Shown here: positions 36,504-45,650 of the stretch, piece after piece
Layout of the letters: every line of letters starts with the position of its first letter
Position numbering within the stretch: position 1 is the stretch's first letter
Source of the DNA: CAZQEZ01 sp964592475
Lineage (GTDB): Bacteria > Bacteroidota > Bacteroidia > Cytophagales > Cyclobacteriaceae
Direction of reading: 5' to 3'
DNA: 64,000 nt
Assembly (NCBI GenBank): GCA_964592475.1
Contig: CAZQEZ010000004.1
Location: forward strand, 3,459-67,458
Translations under genes and position numbers: made by a program
Notes under the pieces: model-generated
Databases searched by the model: none
The model's input: only the letters and a program-made list of their open reading frames with translations
Told to the model about the DNA's origin: nothing

Positions 36504-38609
36504 ATGAAAAAAATATTTTTTCTATTGATTTCAGTATTGGTATCCTGGCAAGCGGCTGCTCAATCCATTATCGGACAAATAGTGGACGAAGATAAAGAAC
36601 CCATACCAGGAGTTAACCTATATCTGAAAAATGATTTACTTAACGGAACCATCAGCAGTGCCACAGGAAATTTTGAATTGAAATCTGCTTCTCTAGAAGA
36701 TACTTTGATAGCTTCTTTTATGGGCTATCAAAAACTTGAAATACCTTTAAGTAATAACAATAGCCCACTCTTTATCATTTTGAAGTCTGGCAAAGAAGAA
36801 ATGAAAGAGATAGTAATTGAAGGGCAGCGGCTTGTAGCTGAAGGGTTTGATCAGCAAAAGATCAATAAAATGGATATCTATAAAAATCCGGCAGCAAAAG
36901 CAGATCCATTGCTGGCAGTAAATACCTTACCAGCAGCTACTAACCTGGACGAATCGGCGAGTGTTCGCTTAAGGGGAGGTTTGCCTCAAGAGACGGCCAT
37001 TTTTTTTGATGGTGTGCCTGTTTATGATGCTATCCGTTACGGACAGCTCAACGGGATTGGTACATTTAGCATATTTAATACTGCTATTGTAAACGAAGTG
37101 AGGGTTTTTCCGGGTGCTGCCCCGCTGGAATATGGCAGCAACACCTCTGGCCTGGTAGCAATTAGTAGTGAGAATCAATTGCAGACTGACAGCTATACTG
37201 ATGTATTGCTATCAATGGCTAGTATTGGGGTCAATCATCGTAGAAAAATCAATGAAAACACTGGTTTTAGATTTTTTTCCAATTATCAGCCATCAGCAAT
37301 TTTAACTGGTTTGAATAGTGAAGCGTTGCAAAATTTAAAATCATTTAATTCATTTGATGCAGGACTTCAATTAGTAGCAGCCACTAATAATAATTGGCAA
37401 ATGAAACTATTTAATTATACTAATGATGAAGGTTACACATTTGAATTAAAAGAAGCAGGTGAAAAAAACAAGGTGCGGCAAGAGAAGCTGCGAAATTTCA
37501 CAATCTTCAATATGAGTAAAACTGTAAATAACACAAAGATCAGCTTGAATCAGGGTTTTTCATTTAGCAATCAGCAATTCAATTATAAACGGAGTGCAGT
37601 AGAAGTGGGCAGGCAATCAAGTTTTAGCAGTGTAAGTGTGCACCGGATTGGCAAAAACAGCGAATGGAAGGCGGGGCTAAACTTGGACTTGCAGTTCCAA
37701 AATTTTTCTAGCCTTAGTTATGAGGTGAATTATGCAACCAGCGAAAATGACCCTATGGTATCAATTGAAGAATCTTCAGGGTTAAATAGGTTAGAGTTAT
37801 ATATCTATCGCAAAAGAAATTTTGGTGATAGATTTATGGTTGGCTCCGGTTTGAGTATCAATCAAAGAGGGAAACTTGGTAGTAATATTATGGCCAATTA
37901 CAAAATCTCCGACAATCATAGCATACGCTTAACTGAAAGTACTGCCAGGCGTAAATTTATGGCTGATCAGTATATTTACTTTGATTATGAAATAAAAGCT
38001 GACAACCTGGCACTGGAGTATATTTTTCAAAACAAAAATCAAGAGACAAGTGTATCTGGCTACTGGTTCAGAAAAGAATATGGCGGGGATGAAGTGAAAG
38101 CTACAGGACTAGAATTGTACCAGCAAATAAGTTTCTCTGCGATTGAATTCAATTGGTCTTTTAGTATGCTTAATTATTACGAAGGCATTCAACAGCATGC
38201 TGCTTTAAAAGATGAACTGGTAGACCTTGATTATTTTTTTCGGGCAGCAGCCAACTGGACCATTTTTGCTGGTTTAGAATTAGGAATGAATGCAATTTAT
38301 CGCCAGGGTGGAGCTTACTTTCCAGTCATAAACTCACGATTTGATAGGCAATACCAAACATACGAACCAATAATGGATCCTTCTACTGCAAGGCTAAGTG
38401 ATTACTTTACTTTCAATTTGAATCTTTCTAAAACATTTGCTTTATATAACCGCTGGCCATTAATTGCTTTTGTTTCACTAAATAATGTTTTAAATCATGA
38501 AAATGTTAGTGGCTACCAATATAATTTCAATTATAAACTGCGAAATAAGCAATTGTTTAGTCAGCGAGTATTTTATGCTGGAGTAAACATTGTTTTTGGA
38601 AATGATTAG
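36504..38609 (+). CDS. TonB-dependent outer-membrane receptor
   Basis: 701 residues with a signal peptide (LLISVLVSWQAAAQS). An N-terminal carboxypeptidase-D regulatory-like domain (IIGQIVDEDKEPIPGVNLYL to FMGYQKLEIPL, about 20-100) is followed by a plug domain (about 105-225, with SVRLRGGLPQETAIFFDGVP and EVRVFPGAAPLEYGSNTSG). A beta-barrel ends in VNIVFGND rather than the usual final Phe. The barrel is shorter than that of SusC-type receptors (about 1000 residues) and no SusD partner follows, so a siderophore, metal complex or vitamin is a likelier substrate than a glycan. The substrate is unknown. Confidence 0.9.
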   Translation: MKKIFFLLISVLVSWQAAAQSIIGQIVDEDKEPIPGVNLYLKNDLLNGTISSATGNFELKSASLEDTLIASFMGYQKLEIPLSNNNSPLFIILKSGKEEMKEIVIEGQRLVAEGFDQQKINKMDIYKNPAAKADPLLAVNTLPAATNLDESASVRLRGGLPQETAIFFDGVPVYDAIRYGQLNGIGTFSIFNTAIVNEVRVFPGAAPLEYGSNTSGLVAISSENQLQTDSYTDVLLSMASIGVNHRRKINENTGFRFFSNYQPSAILTGLNSEALQNLKSFNSFDAGLQLVAATNNNWQMKLFNYTNDEGYTFELKEAGEKNKVRQEKLRNFTIFNMSKTVNNTKISLNQGFSFSNQQFNYKRSAVEVGRQSSFSSVSVHRIGKNSEWKAGLNLDLQFQNFSSLSYEVNYATSENDPMVSIEESSGLNRLELYIYRKRNFGDRFMVGSGLSINQRGKLGSNIMANYKISDNHSIRLTESTARRKFMADQYIYFDYEIKADNLALEYIFQNKNQETSVSGYWFRKEYGGDEVKATGLELYQQISFSAIEFNWSFSMLNYYEGIQQHAALKDELVDLDYFFRAAANWTIFAGLELGMNAIYRQGGAYFPVINSRFDRQYQTYEPIMDPSTARLSDYFTFNLNLSKTFALYNRWPLIAFVSLNNVLNHENVSGYQYNFNYKLRNKQLFSQRVFYAGVNIVFGND

Positions 38610-38615
38610 CTAAAA

Positions 38616-38646
38616 TATGTTTATAATATAAACAATTTTAAATTTG
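38616..38646 (+). promoter_or_regulatory. Promoter of the membrane protein/winged-helix pair
   Basis: TATG (38616-38619, one mismatch), 19 bases, TAAATTTG (38639-38646, perfect). The start codon is 24 bases downstream. Confidence 0.5.
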
Positions 38647-38670
38647 TAAAAAGTATTACTTAATGATTTA

Positions 38671-39246
38671 ATGGAAATGGAAGAAAAAGAAAAATTAAAT
38701 ACCGATGAAAGTCTGGCCATTATCACCAGCATGATCAACCAGGCCAAAGGAAATGTAGTAAAGAGTCGTTTTTATATTATTTTCTGGGGGTGGCTTGTGC
38801 TATTCATGAGTCTTGGACATTTTTTCCTGGCTTCTTTTACTGCATACCCTTACCCTTTCGCAGTATATTCCCTGAGCATTGTTGGTCTGGTTGTCTCATT
38901 TATTTATGGTTATCGTGAATCCAGGCAAAAGAAAGTAAAAACATTTGCTGACACTGTTTACAGTCAAATTTGGTTTTCATTTATAGCTGTTTACTTTGTG
39001 CTTGTTGCATTTATGCCTCAGTACAATTTCTATATTACCCCAATGATATTATTATTTGCCAGTACTTCCACCTACCTTACCGGAGTAATACTTAGGTTTA
39101 GTCCATATCGCTGGGGCGGATTATGGATACTTTTGATGGCAATAGTGGCATTTTTATTGCCGCTAGATTGGCAACCTCTTACCACGGCAGTCGCTGTTTT
39201 GTTTGGCTATCTTTTTCCAGGATACATGATCAAAAAGGAGCGATGA
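38671..39246 (+). CDS. Five-helix membrane protein of unknown function
   Basis: 191 residues. A hydrophilic N-terminus (MEMEEKEKLNTDESLAIITS) is followed by about five hydrophobic segments (38-58, 63-82, 100-118, 122-140, 147-185) and a short basic end (IKKER). No catalytic motif or family is recognised. Its stop overlaps the start of the winged-helix gene (ATGA), so the pair is translationally coupled. In Bacteroidota, small membrane proteins of this type often sit next to a one-domain winged-helix regulator. Confidence 0.78.
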   Translation: MEMEEKEKLNTDESLAIITSMINQAKGNVVKSRFYIIFWGWLVLFMSLGHFFLASFTAYPYPFAVYSLSIVGLVVSFIYGYRESRQKKVKTFADTVYSQIWFSFIAVYFVLVAFMPQYNFYITPMILLFASTSTYLTGVILRFSPYRWGGLWILLMAIVAFLLPLDWQPLTTAVAVLFGYLFPGYMIKKER

Positions 39247-39554
39247 AACAATTTGAAAACCTTGATCCCCTTCTTCATTCGCAATTGCGTTTGGCAATCA
39301 TGTCGTTGCTTATGAATGTAGAAGAGGCAGAATTTGTATACATTAAAGAAAAAACCAATGCTACCGCGGGTAACATGAGTGTGCAGTTAGATAAATTGTC
39401 CTCAGCAGGATATATTGACATCAAAAAAGCATTTGTAGGCAAGAAGCCAAAAACCACCTGTAAAATCACTAAAAAAGGCATTGGAGCTTTTGAAATTTAT
39501 GTGCAAACGATGCAGCAATACTTACAGGCAGGTAAAGATAAAGGACAGCAATAA
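39243..39554 (+). CDS. Winged-helix transcriptional regulator
   Basis: 103 residues, one winged-helix domain of the HTH_27/MarR-like class. LHSQLRLAIMSLLMNVEEAE is helix 1-2, TNATAGNMSVQLDKLSSAGY the recognition helix, and IDIKKAFVGKKPKTTCKITK the wing. It starts inside the stop of the preceding gene (ATGA overlap); a longer frame upstream is just that gene in another register. It likely autoregulates the two-gene unit; other targets are unknown. Confidence 0.88.
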   Translation: MKQFENLDPLLHSQLRLAIMSLLMNVEEAEFVYIKEKTNATAGNMSVQLDKLSSAGYIDIKKAFVGKKPKTTCKITKKGIGAFEIYVQTMQQYLQAGKDKGQQ

Positions 39555-39693
39555 ACCAATACCAATGGCTTGAAAACGAGTATTTCTGCATTATTTCTTA
39601 CTTTTCGTTTGCTTGTTATCTCCTTTGCTACTTTTATGCAGCGTATTTTTACTTTTTTCCTTATTCCTATTTCTCAGTAATTTTCTTATTTAT

Positions 39694-39753
39694 ATGAAAA
39701 AATATTTACTTGTATTACTGCAATGGTTTTTATCCCTATTCCTTTCACTCTAA
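39694..39753 (+). other. Signal-peptide-like 19-codon ORF
   Basis: ATG AAA AAA starts a frame reading MKKYLLVLLQWFLSLFLSL and then TAA. It looks exactly like a signal peptide without a mature protein. It may be a relic, a leader peptide or chance. Confidence 0.2.
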
Positions 39754-39915
39754 GCACCTTCTAAATCAAAACTAATGAAAATGGATTATCTACAAGCCGA
39801 ACTTTATGGTATAATCCAAAAATTGCTGGGTGTTGCAAAGCGGAAAAAAGCTGACTTTACAATCAATTTTAATTGCAGCCCAACAACAACTGTGAATGAT
39901 AAGAGTTCTAATTTA

Positions 39916-40860
39916 ATGAAAGCTGCTATTCTATTGCAATATGGTTCTGCCGAAAATTTTGAAATAAATGAAATGCCGGAACCTACTCCTGAAGATTTGA
40001 AAAATGAAGAAGTATTGGTCCACATCAAGGCTTCCTCAGTAAACCCGGTAGATTACAAAGTTCGAAATGGCCGACTGAGGTGGTTTATGAGCCCCCGATT
40101 TCCTAAAATAATGGGAAGTGATTTTTCAGGAACTGTTATTGCCAGCAAACATCATTTATTCAAATCTAATGATGAAGTATATGGATATATTACTACCACC
40201 AAAGGCGGCGCGTATGCAGAAAAGCTTATAATTAACGGCAAGAAAATTGGAAGAAAACCTGCTAGTCTTTCTCATCAGGAAACAGCTGCACTACCAATTG
40301 CCGGTATTACCGCGTTACAAGCTTTGCGCGATTTGGGCAAGATAAAAGCCGGAGATAGGGTATTGATCAATGGTTGTGGCGGAGGTGTAGGTCACTTGGC
40401 AGTACAGATAGCTAAATACTATCGGGCCAAAGTAACCGGCATCTGCAGTACTTCAAAAGTCGATTATGCTAAAAGCATAGGAGTAGATACAGTAATTGAT
40501 TATAAAAAAGAAGCTATCTACTCAAGACTCAATCAACAATTTCCAATCATTTTTGACACGGTGGGTGCACTAAATTTTAAGGAGGCTAAGCAATATTTAA
40601 CCAGAAAAGGAATATTCATTGCTACTAATGTTTACCCGAGTAAAATATGGGCTATGGTAAGCAGCTTATTCTCAAATCGAAAAGCCAAAATTATTTTTGC
40701 CAACGCCAATCACCAAGATTTCCAAATATTAAGTAAGCTTGCAGACGAGGGTTTTATTAAACCATTTATTGAAAAAGAATATTCGCTAAATGCTATAACC
40801 AAAGCACAAAAGCATGTAGAAATGGGGCATACAAAGGGTAAAATAGTGATCACCATTTAA
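39916..40860 (+). CDS. NADP-dependent zinc-free alcohol dehydrogenase/quinone-oxidoreductase-like protein
   Basis: 314 residues from MKAAILLQYGS, which is where homologues of this medium-chain reductase family begin. The frame is open for 47 further codons to an ATG at 39775, but that extension does not resemble the family. Features: substrate-domain DYKVRNGRLRWF and MGSDFSGTVI, a glycine-rich cofactor loop INGCGGGVGHLAVQIAK, and GVDTVIDYKKEA downstream. The Cys/His residues of the zinc-binding sites are missing. It probably reduces quinones or alpha,beta-unsaturated carbonyls with NADPH in the cytoplasm. Confidence 0.87.
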   Translation: MKAAILLQYGSAENFEINEMPEPTPEDLKNEEVLVHIKASSVNPVDYKVRNGRLRWFMSPRFPKIMGSDFSGTVIASKHHLFKSNDEVYGYITTTKGGAYAEKLIINGKKIGRKPASLSHQETAALPIAGITALQALRDLGKIKAGDRVLINGCGGGVGHLAVQIAKYYRAKVTGICSTSKVDYAKSIGVDTVIDYKKEAIYSRLNQQFPIIFDTVGALNFKEAKQYLTRKGIFIATNVYPSKIWAMVSSLFSNRKAKIIFANANHQDFQILSKLADEGFIKPFIEKEYSLNAITKAQKHVEMGHTKGKIVITI

Positions 40861-40916
40861 AAAAAATGCCCGATAGATATTACCAGGCAATTTCATTAAA
40901 CGATCAGGTTTAAATT

Positions 40917-43724
40917 TTAAAAATGGCTAACTGTATTTTGATCTGCCTTTTGTGGTTGTTCAGCCACCATTTTAGCAGTATCTTCTACATTTTTAGCATG
41001 TTTTAAAGCTGATTGGGCAGCTGCTAACCTAGCTACAGGCACACGATACGGAGAGCAGCTCACATAATTTACACCCACTTTATGCAGAAACTCTACAGAA
41101 TATGGATCACCACCATGTTCACCACATATACCAAGTTTCAAATTAGGCTTCACTCCTCTTCCTTTGGCCGCTGCAATTTTAACCAGCTCGCCTACTCCAT
41201 TTACATCAAGGTGTTGAAATGGATCTTGCATATAAATGCCTTCCTCAATATATTTAGGTAAAAATACAGCCGAGTCATCTCTAGACAATCCCAGGGTAGT
41301 TTGGGTTAGGTCATTGGTACCAAAACTAAAAAAATCAGCGCTTTCGGCTATTTTATCAGCAATGAGGGCAGCTCTGGGCAGCTCTATCATGGTACCAACT
41401 TCATAATCCATTTTAATTTGATAGCGATTCATGATCTCTCTTGCAACGCGTACAATAATTTCTTTTTGAGAATCGAGCTCTTTGCGAGTGGAAACCAAAG
41501 GGATCATGATTTCCGGTTTTACTTTTTTTCCGGCTTTAGTTACTTCGCAGGCCGCTTCAAAAATTGCCTTTGCCTGCATTTCGGTTAGTTCCGGAAATAT
41601 GATTCCGAGCCGGCAACCTCTTAATCCCAGCATTGGATTACTTTCTTTCAACAGAACCACTTTATTAAGCAATGTTTCTTTTTCCCTAATATTTTTCAAG
41701 ATATCATTGATCTCGTTAAGTCCTTTAGCTTCTTTGAGCATCATTTTCAAATCCATGATTTGAAAAGATAACGACTCATGATCAGGCAAAAATTCGTGCA
41801 GAGGAGGATCAAATGTTCTAATGTTTACCGGGTATCCATCCATTACATCAAATATTGCCTTGAAGTCTTCTATTTGCATAGGCAATATTTTGGTCAGTGC
41901 CGTTCTTCTTCCCAATTCATCTTCCGCCAAAATCATTTCTCTGATGGCTTCTATTCTGTCTCCTTCGAAAAACATATGTTCAGTACGGCATAAACCAATT
42001 CCTTCGGCACCAAATTTTCTGGCAATTCTACTATCATGAGGGGTATCAGAATTGGTTCTTACTTTCATGCTTTTGTAAGTATCTGTCCATTTCATCAATT
42101 TCTCAAAATTTCCTGACAATTCAGGTTCAATGGTAGGTATTTGACCTTCCATCACTTCACCGGTGCTACCATTAATTGAAATGAAATCACCTTCCTTAAC
42201 TATATTGTTTCCTGCTTTAAATTGTCTGGAATTGTACATTACTACAATTTCCCTACAGCCAGAAATACAGCACTTACCCATACCGCGAGCCACTACAGCC
42301 GCGTGAGAAGTCATACCGCCGCGAGAAGTTAGGATTCCATTGGCTGCATGCATACCGCCTATATCTTCAGGAGATGTTTCCATCCTTACCAGGATCACTT
42401 CTTCTCCGCGTGCTTTCCATTCTTCCGCATCTTTGGCACTGAAAACTACTCTTCCTACGGCAGCTCCCGGAGAAGCCGGTAAGCCTTTCGCAATTGCATT
42501 AATATCTACTTTAGGGTCAAATGTTGGGTGCAAAAGGTGGTCAATTTGTTCAGGATTGATTCGCAAAATGGCTTCTTCCTGCGTTATCAAACCTTCGTCT
42601 ACCATTTCTACTGCAATGCGAAGAGATGCCGTTGAAGTTCGTTTACCACTTCTAGTTTGCAGCATCCATAGCCTACTCTTTTCTATCGTAAACTCAACAT
42701 CCTGCATTTCGCGATAATGGTTTTCCAGTTTATTCCTGATCTCTAGCAGTTCGCGATAAATTTCGGGCATTAAAGTTTCCAGTAGCACATCTTCTTTCGA
42801 TTTCCTGCTTACCTTATTGATAGGTTGCGGCGTTCTGGTACCAGCCACAATGTCTTCACCTTGAGCGTTGATCAGGTATTCGCCATAGAACTGGTTCACA
42901 CCGGTAGACGGGTCACGGGTAAAGGCTACTCCGGTTCCTGAATCGTTGCCCATATTACCGTATACCATTGACTGTACATTTACTGCTGTACCCCATTCAC
43001 TGGGTATATTATTGAGCCTACGATAAGTTATTGCTCTTGTATTTTGCCAGCTATTAAATACAGCTGATATAGCTCCCCAAAGTTGTTCTTTAGGATCTTC
43101 CGGGAAATTATGTCCCAATTTGCGGTAAATCGCTTTTTTGTATTCGGATACAATATCTTTCAAATCTTCTACTGAAAGGTCAGTATCAAGCTCCTTACCG
43201 GTATCTTTCTTTTTAAATTCGATAATTTCCTCAAAAACATCTATCTCATCTTTTTCCGGTTTTAGCCCCATTACTACATCACCGTACATTTGAATAAAAC
43301 GACGATAAGAATCCCATACAAATCTTGGATTGTTCGTGTATTTTGCTAATCCATCGGCAATATCATCATTGATGCCAAGGTTGAGTACAGTATCCATCAT
43401 ACCAGGCATTGATGCTGGGGCTCCCGATCGTACTGAAAGCAATAAGGGATTGGAGGGGTTACCAAATTGTTTATCCATAAATTTCTCTACACGCGCTAAA
43501 GCATTATCTACTTCCTCTCTTAAACCTTCAGGATATCTTCTGTCATTGTCATAAAATGAATTACACACGGCAGTGGTAATCGTAAAACCAGGAGGTACTG
43601 GAATTCCTAGGTTGCACATTTCAGCTAAATTTGCACCTTTTCCTCCTAATAGAGTCTTCATGGTAGCGCTGCCTTCAGATTCGTTGGCGGCAAAAAAATA
43701 CACTTTTTTATCTGCTTCGTCCAT
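40917..43724 (-). CDS. ppdK: Pyruvate, phosphate dikinase
   Basis: 935 residues, slightly longer than the usual 875-910. It interconverts pyruvate, ATP and phosphate with PEP, AMP and pyrophosphate, serving gluconeogenesis or glycolysis. The ATP-grasp part begins LLGGKGANLAEM and includes VLNLGINDDIADGL. The swivelling His domain has GGMTSHAAVVARGMGKCC with the phospho-accepting His. The PEP/pyruvate TIM barrel has FGTNDLTQTTLGLSRDD and LGICGEHGGDP. The C-terminus carries about 35 extra residues rich in Ala, Lys and Gln. It is transcribed alone. Confidence 0.97.
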   Translation of the reverse strand: MDEADKKVYFFAANESEGSATMKTLLGGKGANLAEMCNLGIPVPPGFTITTAVCNSFYDNDRRYPEGLREEVDNALARVEKFMDKQFGNPSNPLLLSVRSGAPASMPGMMDTVLNLGINDDIADGLAKYTNNPRFVWDSYRRFIQMYGDVVMGLKPEKDEIDVFEEIIEFKKKDTGKELDTDLSVEDLKDIVSEYKKAIYRKLGHNFPEDPKEQLWGAISAVFNSWQNTRAITYRRLNNIPSEWGTAVNVQSMVYGNMGNDSGTGVAFTRDPSTGVNQFYGEYLINAQGEDIVAGTRTPQPINKVSRKSKEDVLLETLMPEIYRELLEIRNKLENHYREMQDVEFTIEKSRLWMLQTRSGKRTSTASLRIAVEMVDEGLITQEEAILRINPEQIDHLLHPTFDPKVDINAIAKGLPASPGAAVGRVVFSAKDAEEWKARGEEVILVRMETSPEDIGGMHAANGILTSRGGMTSHAAVVARGMGKCCISGCREIVVMYNSRQFKAGNNIVKEGDFISINGSTGEVMEGQIPTIEPELSGNFEKLMKWTDTYKSMKVRTNSDTPHDSRIARKFGAEGIGLCRTEHMFFEGDRIEAIREMILAEDELGRRTALTKILPMQIEDFKAIFDVMDGYPVNIRTFDPPLHEFLPDHESLSFQIMDLKMMLKEAKGLNEINDILKNIREKETLLNKVVLLKESNPMLGLRGCRLGIIFPELTEMQAKAIFEAACEVTKAGKKVKPEIMIPLVSTRKELDSQKEIIVRVAREIMNRYQIKMDYEVGTMIELPRAALIADKIAESADFFSFGTNDLTQTTLGLSRDDSAVFLPKYIEEGIYMQDPFQHLDVNGVGELVKIAAAKGRGVKPNLKLGICGEHGGDPYSVEFLHKVGVNYVSCSPYRVPVARLAAAQSALKHAKNVEDTAKMVAEQPQKADQNTVSHF

Positions 43725-44034
43725 AGGGAATAATATTTAATATTTACACTTAATTACGTAAATTGAATTTTAACAATGAAGAAAGCATGAATAGTATTCA
43801 TTTTTTGAATAGCTAACTCAATTATTGATTTAGAATCCACGACATCCATTGTTTTTACAAACATAACTTTAAATAAAATTCATAGAACTGATAAATATCA
43901 CTTTTATAGAAAGCTATTGAAAAAAAGTAGTTTTTTTAATTCGTTTTAATAGGAGGATGGGAATTATTAAAAAATAATAAATAAATCTCGAATAAATTTT
44001 GAGTAACTAATAATGATTAGCAAAGAAAAAACCC
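43725..44034. other. AT-rich intergenic region with a possible ppdK -7 element
   Basis: 310 bases between two minus-strand genes. TATGTTTG on the minus strand (43865-43858) matches TAnnTTTG, about 134 bases before ppdK, without a clear -33 box. Nothing else is recognised. Confidence 0.3.
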
Positions 44035-44949
44035 TTAATTTCCCTGACTTGCCTTTTTAATAATATCTTTTACAATACCGGCTGATTTTGTAAATAAATC
44101 AATTTCATTACTATTCAAATCCGGCACGATTGTACGCACTATTCCCTTTCGTCCAATAATGGCTGGTATAGATAAGCATACATCACTCACACCCCAAAAA
44201 TTATCTACCAAAGTACTTATCGGAACTGTCCGGTTGTTATCAAGATAAACACTTTCCATAACCAATGAAGTAGCCATAGCAATGCCAAAATTAGTATAAC
44301 CCTTTCCTTTTACAATTTCATAGGCAGAGTAGCTGGAGTTAATAAAGGCCTCTGCTGCTTCAGCCTCTTCTTTAATGTGCTCTCCGCCAGCATAAGAAAT
44401 ACTTAAAGCAGTAAACTGGCTTTCTCCATGTTCGCCCAATATATAGGCTCTGATATCATCTGGATGGATATTTTTGTGATCACTCAAATATTTTCGAAAT
44501 CGGGCACTATCAATTAAAGTACCAATTCCCAGCACCTTTGATGGCATTAAGCCAACCTCTTTGATGGCATAATATGTAATAACGTCTACCGGATTGGTGA
44601 CAATGAGATAAACGGCATCGGGAGACAATTGCTTAAGCTGTGGTAAAATTTGTTTGTATAATTTGATGTTGCCTGGCGCCAGGTCATTCCTGGTTTTATA
44701 TGAAGGATTCCAGGGCACAGATAACGTAAGAACAATCACATCTGAGTTTTCAGTAGCTTCTATTTCACCAGCTTTGATATGCATTACATGATCGGTAAAT
44801 GCTAAACTATGTATGAGATCGTAAGCATCGCTAGTAGCTTTTTGCTGGTTTTGATCTACTAAAATCAGCTCATTGGTTAGTCCTTTGAGTACCAATGTAT
44901 AAGCCAATGTGGCCCCAACGTGTCCAACGCCTATGATTGAAGTTTTCAT
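44035..44949 (-). CDS. Lactate/malate dehydrogenase-family enzyme with an atypical specificity loop
   Basis: 304 residues, NAD-dependent 2-hydroxyacid dehydrogenase fold. The Rossmann motif is IIGVGHVGATLAY, and the NAD-pocket Asp is at ILVDQN. The catalytic set is complete: Arg87 (KTRNDL), Asp147 and Arg150 (LIDSARFR) and His174 (GEHGESQ). The mobile-loop residue that sets substrate (Gln in lactate, Arg in malate dehydrogenases, position 102 in the standard numbering) is Trp80 here (SVPWNPSYKTR). The substrate may therefore be a larger or hydrophobic 2-oxoacid; this is inference. It follows a small membrane-protein gene by 11 bases in the same operon. Confidence 0.85.
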   Translation of the reverse strand: MKTSIIGVGHVGATLAYTLVLKGLTNELILVDQNQQKATSDAYDLIHSLAFTDHVMHIKAGEIEATENSDVIVLTLSVPWNPSYKTRNDLAPGNIKLYKQILPQLKQLSPDAVYLIVTNPVDVITYYAIKEVGLMPSKVLGIGTLIDSARFRKYLSDHKNIHPDDIRAYILGEHGESQFTALSISYAGGEHIKEEAEAAEAFINSSYSAYEIVKGKGYTNFGIAMATSLVMESVYLDNNRTVPISTLVDNFWGVSDVCLSIPAIIGRKGIVRTIVPDLNSNEIDLFTKSAGIVKDIIKKASQGN

Positions 44950-44960
44950 CTAAAAAGTTT

Positions 44961-45386
44961 TTACCAGCGCCTAATCATTAACAACATAATGATCAAACCT
45001 AATGTAAAAAAGATAGTAACTATTTTGAATTTTGCTTTAGGAATTGATCGCTTCTTAGATAATACTCGCCCAACTGTAATGAGTATAATGGCAACAATCA
45101 TTCCGGTAATATGCTCTACCGTGTAAAACCTAATCTCAGCCATTTTCATAGCTTCAGCCATATTAGACAAGCCTTGTTTTACAATTGGACTTATGAAATA
45201 AAGAACCAGCCCAATAATCAATTGAGTATGGGTAAAAATAAGGGTAAGTAAACCCAATTGATTATCAACCGGATTAAAAGATTGATTTCCCAACCAGCCG
45301 ATCATTGATTTGATAATTGTAACTACCAAAAAAAACAGTAAAACCCAACGAAGAACAGAATGAATATTTAAAAGAAGCTCGTACAT
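44961..45386 (-). CDS. Four-helix membrane protein, possibly haem-binding
   Basis: 141 residues with four hydrophobic segments (about 10-28, 43-65, 90-110, 118-137). His residues lie at the membrane edges (NIHSVLRWVLL, FTHTQLIIG, VEHITGMIVAI), a pattern seen in small b-type cytochrome-like proteins of Bacteroidota. Haem binding is only a suggestion. It is upstream of the LDH-family gene by 11 bases and is the promoter-proximal gene of the pair. Confidence 0.72.
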   Translation of the reverse strand: MYELLLNIHSVLRWVLLFFLVVTIIKSMIGWLGNQSFNPVDNQLGLLTLIFTHTQLIIGLVLYFISPIVKQGLSNMAEAMKMAEIRFYTVEHITGMIVAIILITVGRVLSKKRSIPKAKFKIVTIFFTLGLIIMLLMIRRW

Positions 45387-45650
45387 TACATTATTATTTT
45401 ATTTTGAAAAATCATTTTTAGACAGCATTTGTTTTCAAATTTGCTTCAAAATATCTTAACTCAGCAAATGAAATTGGTAAATATTAATTTTTTCTTTAAA
45501 TTTTCCATAAGTTTCTTGTCTCAATGCTTTCCTTTTATCCTATTTATACAGGATAAACTAAATTTTTACCGCATATCATAATTAATATTGAATATGATAA
45601 ATTTATTAGTAAATTTAAAACTAATTATATTAAAATTTAAACATGAAATT

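Noticed and set aside
42340..42717. 125-codon plus-strand frame inside ppdK
   Set aside because: Antisense to the conserved PPDK domain with catalytic residues; no independent homology or promoter.
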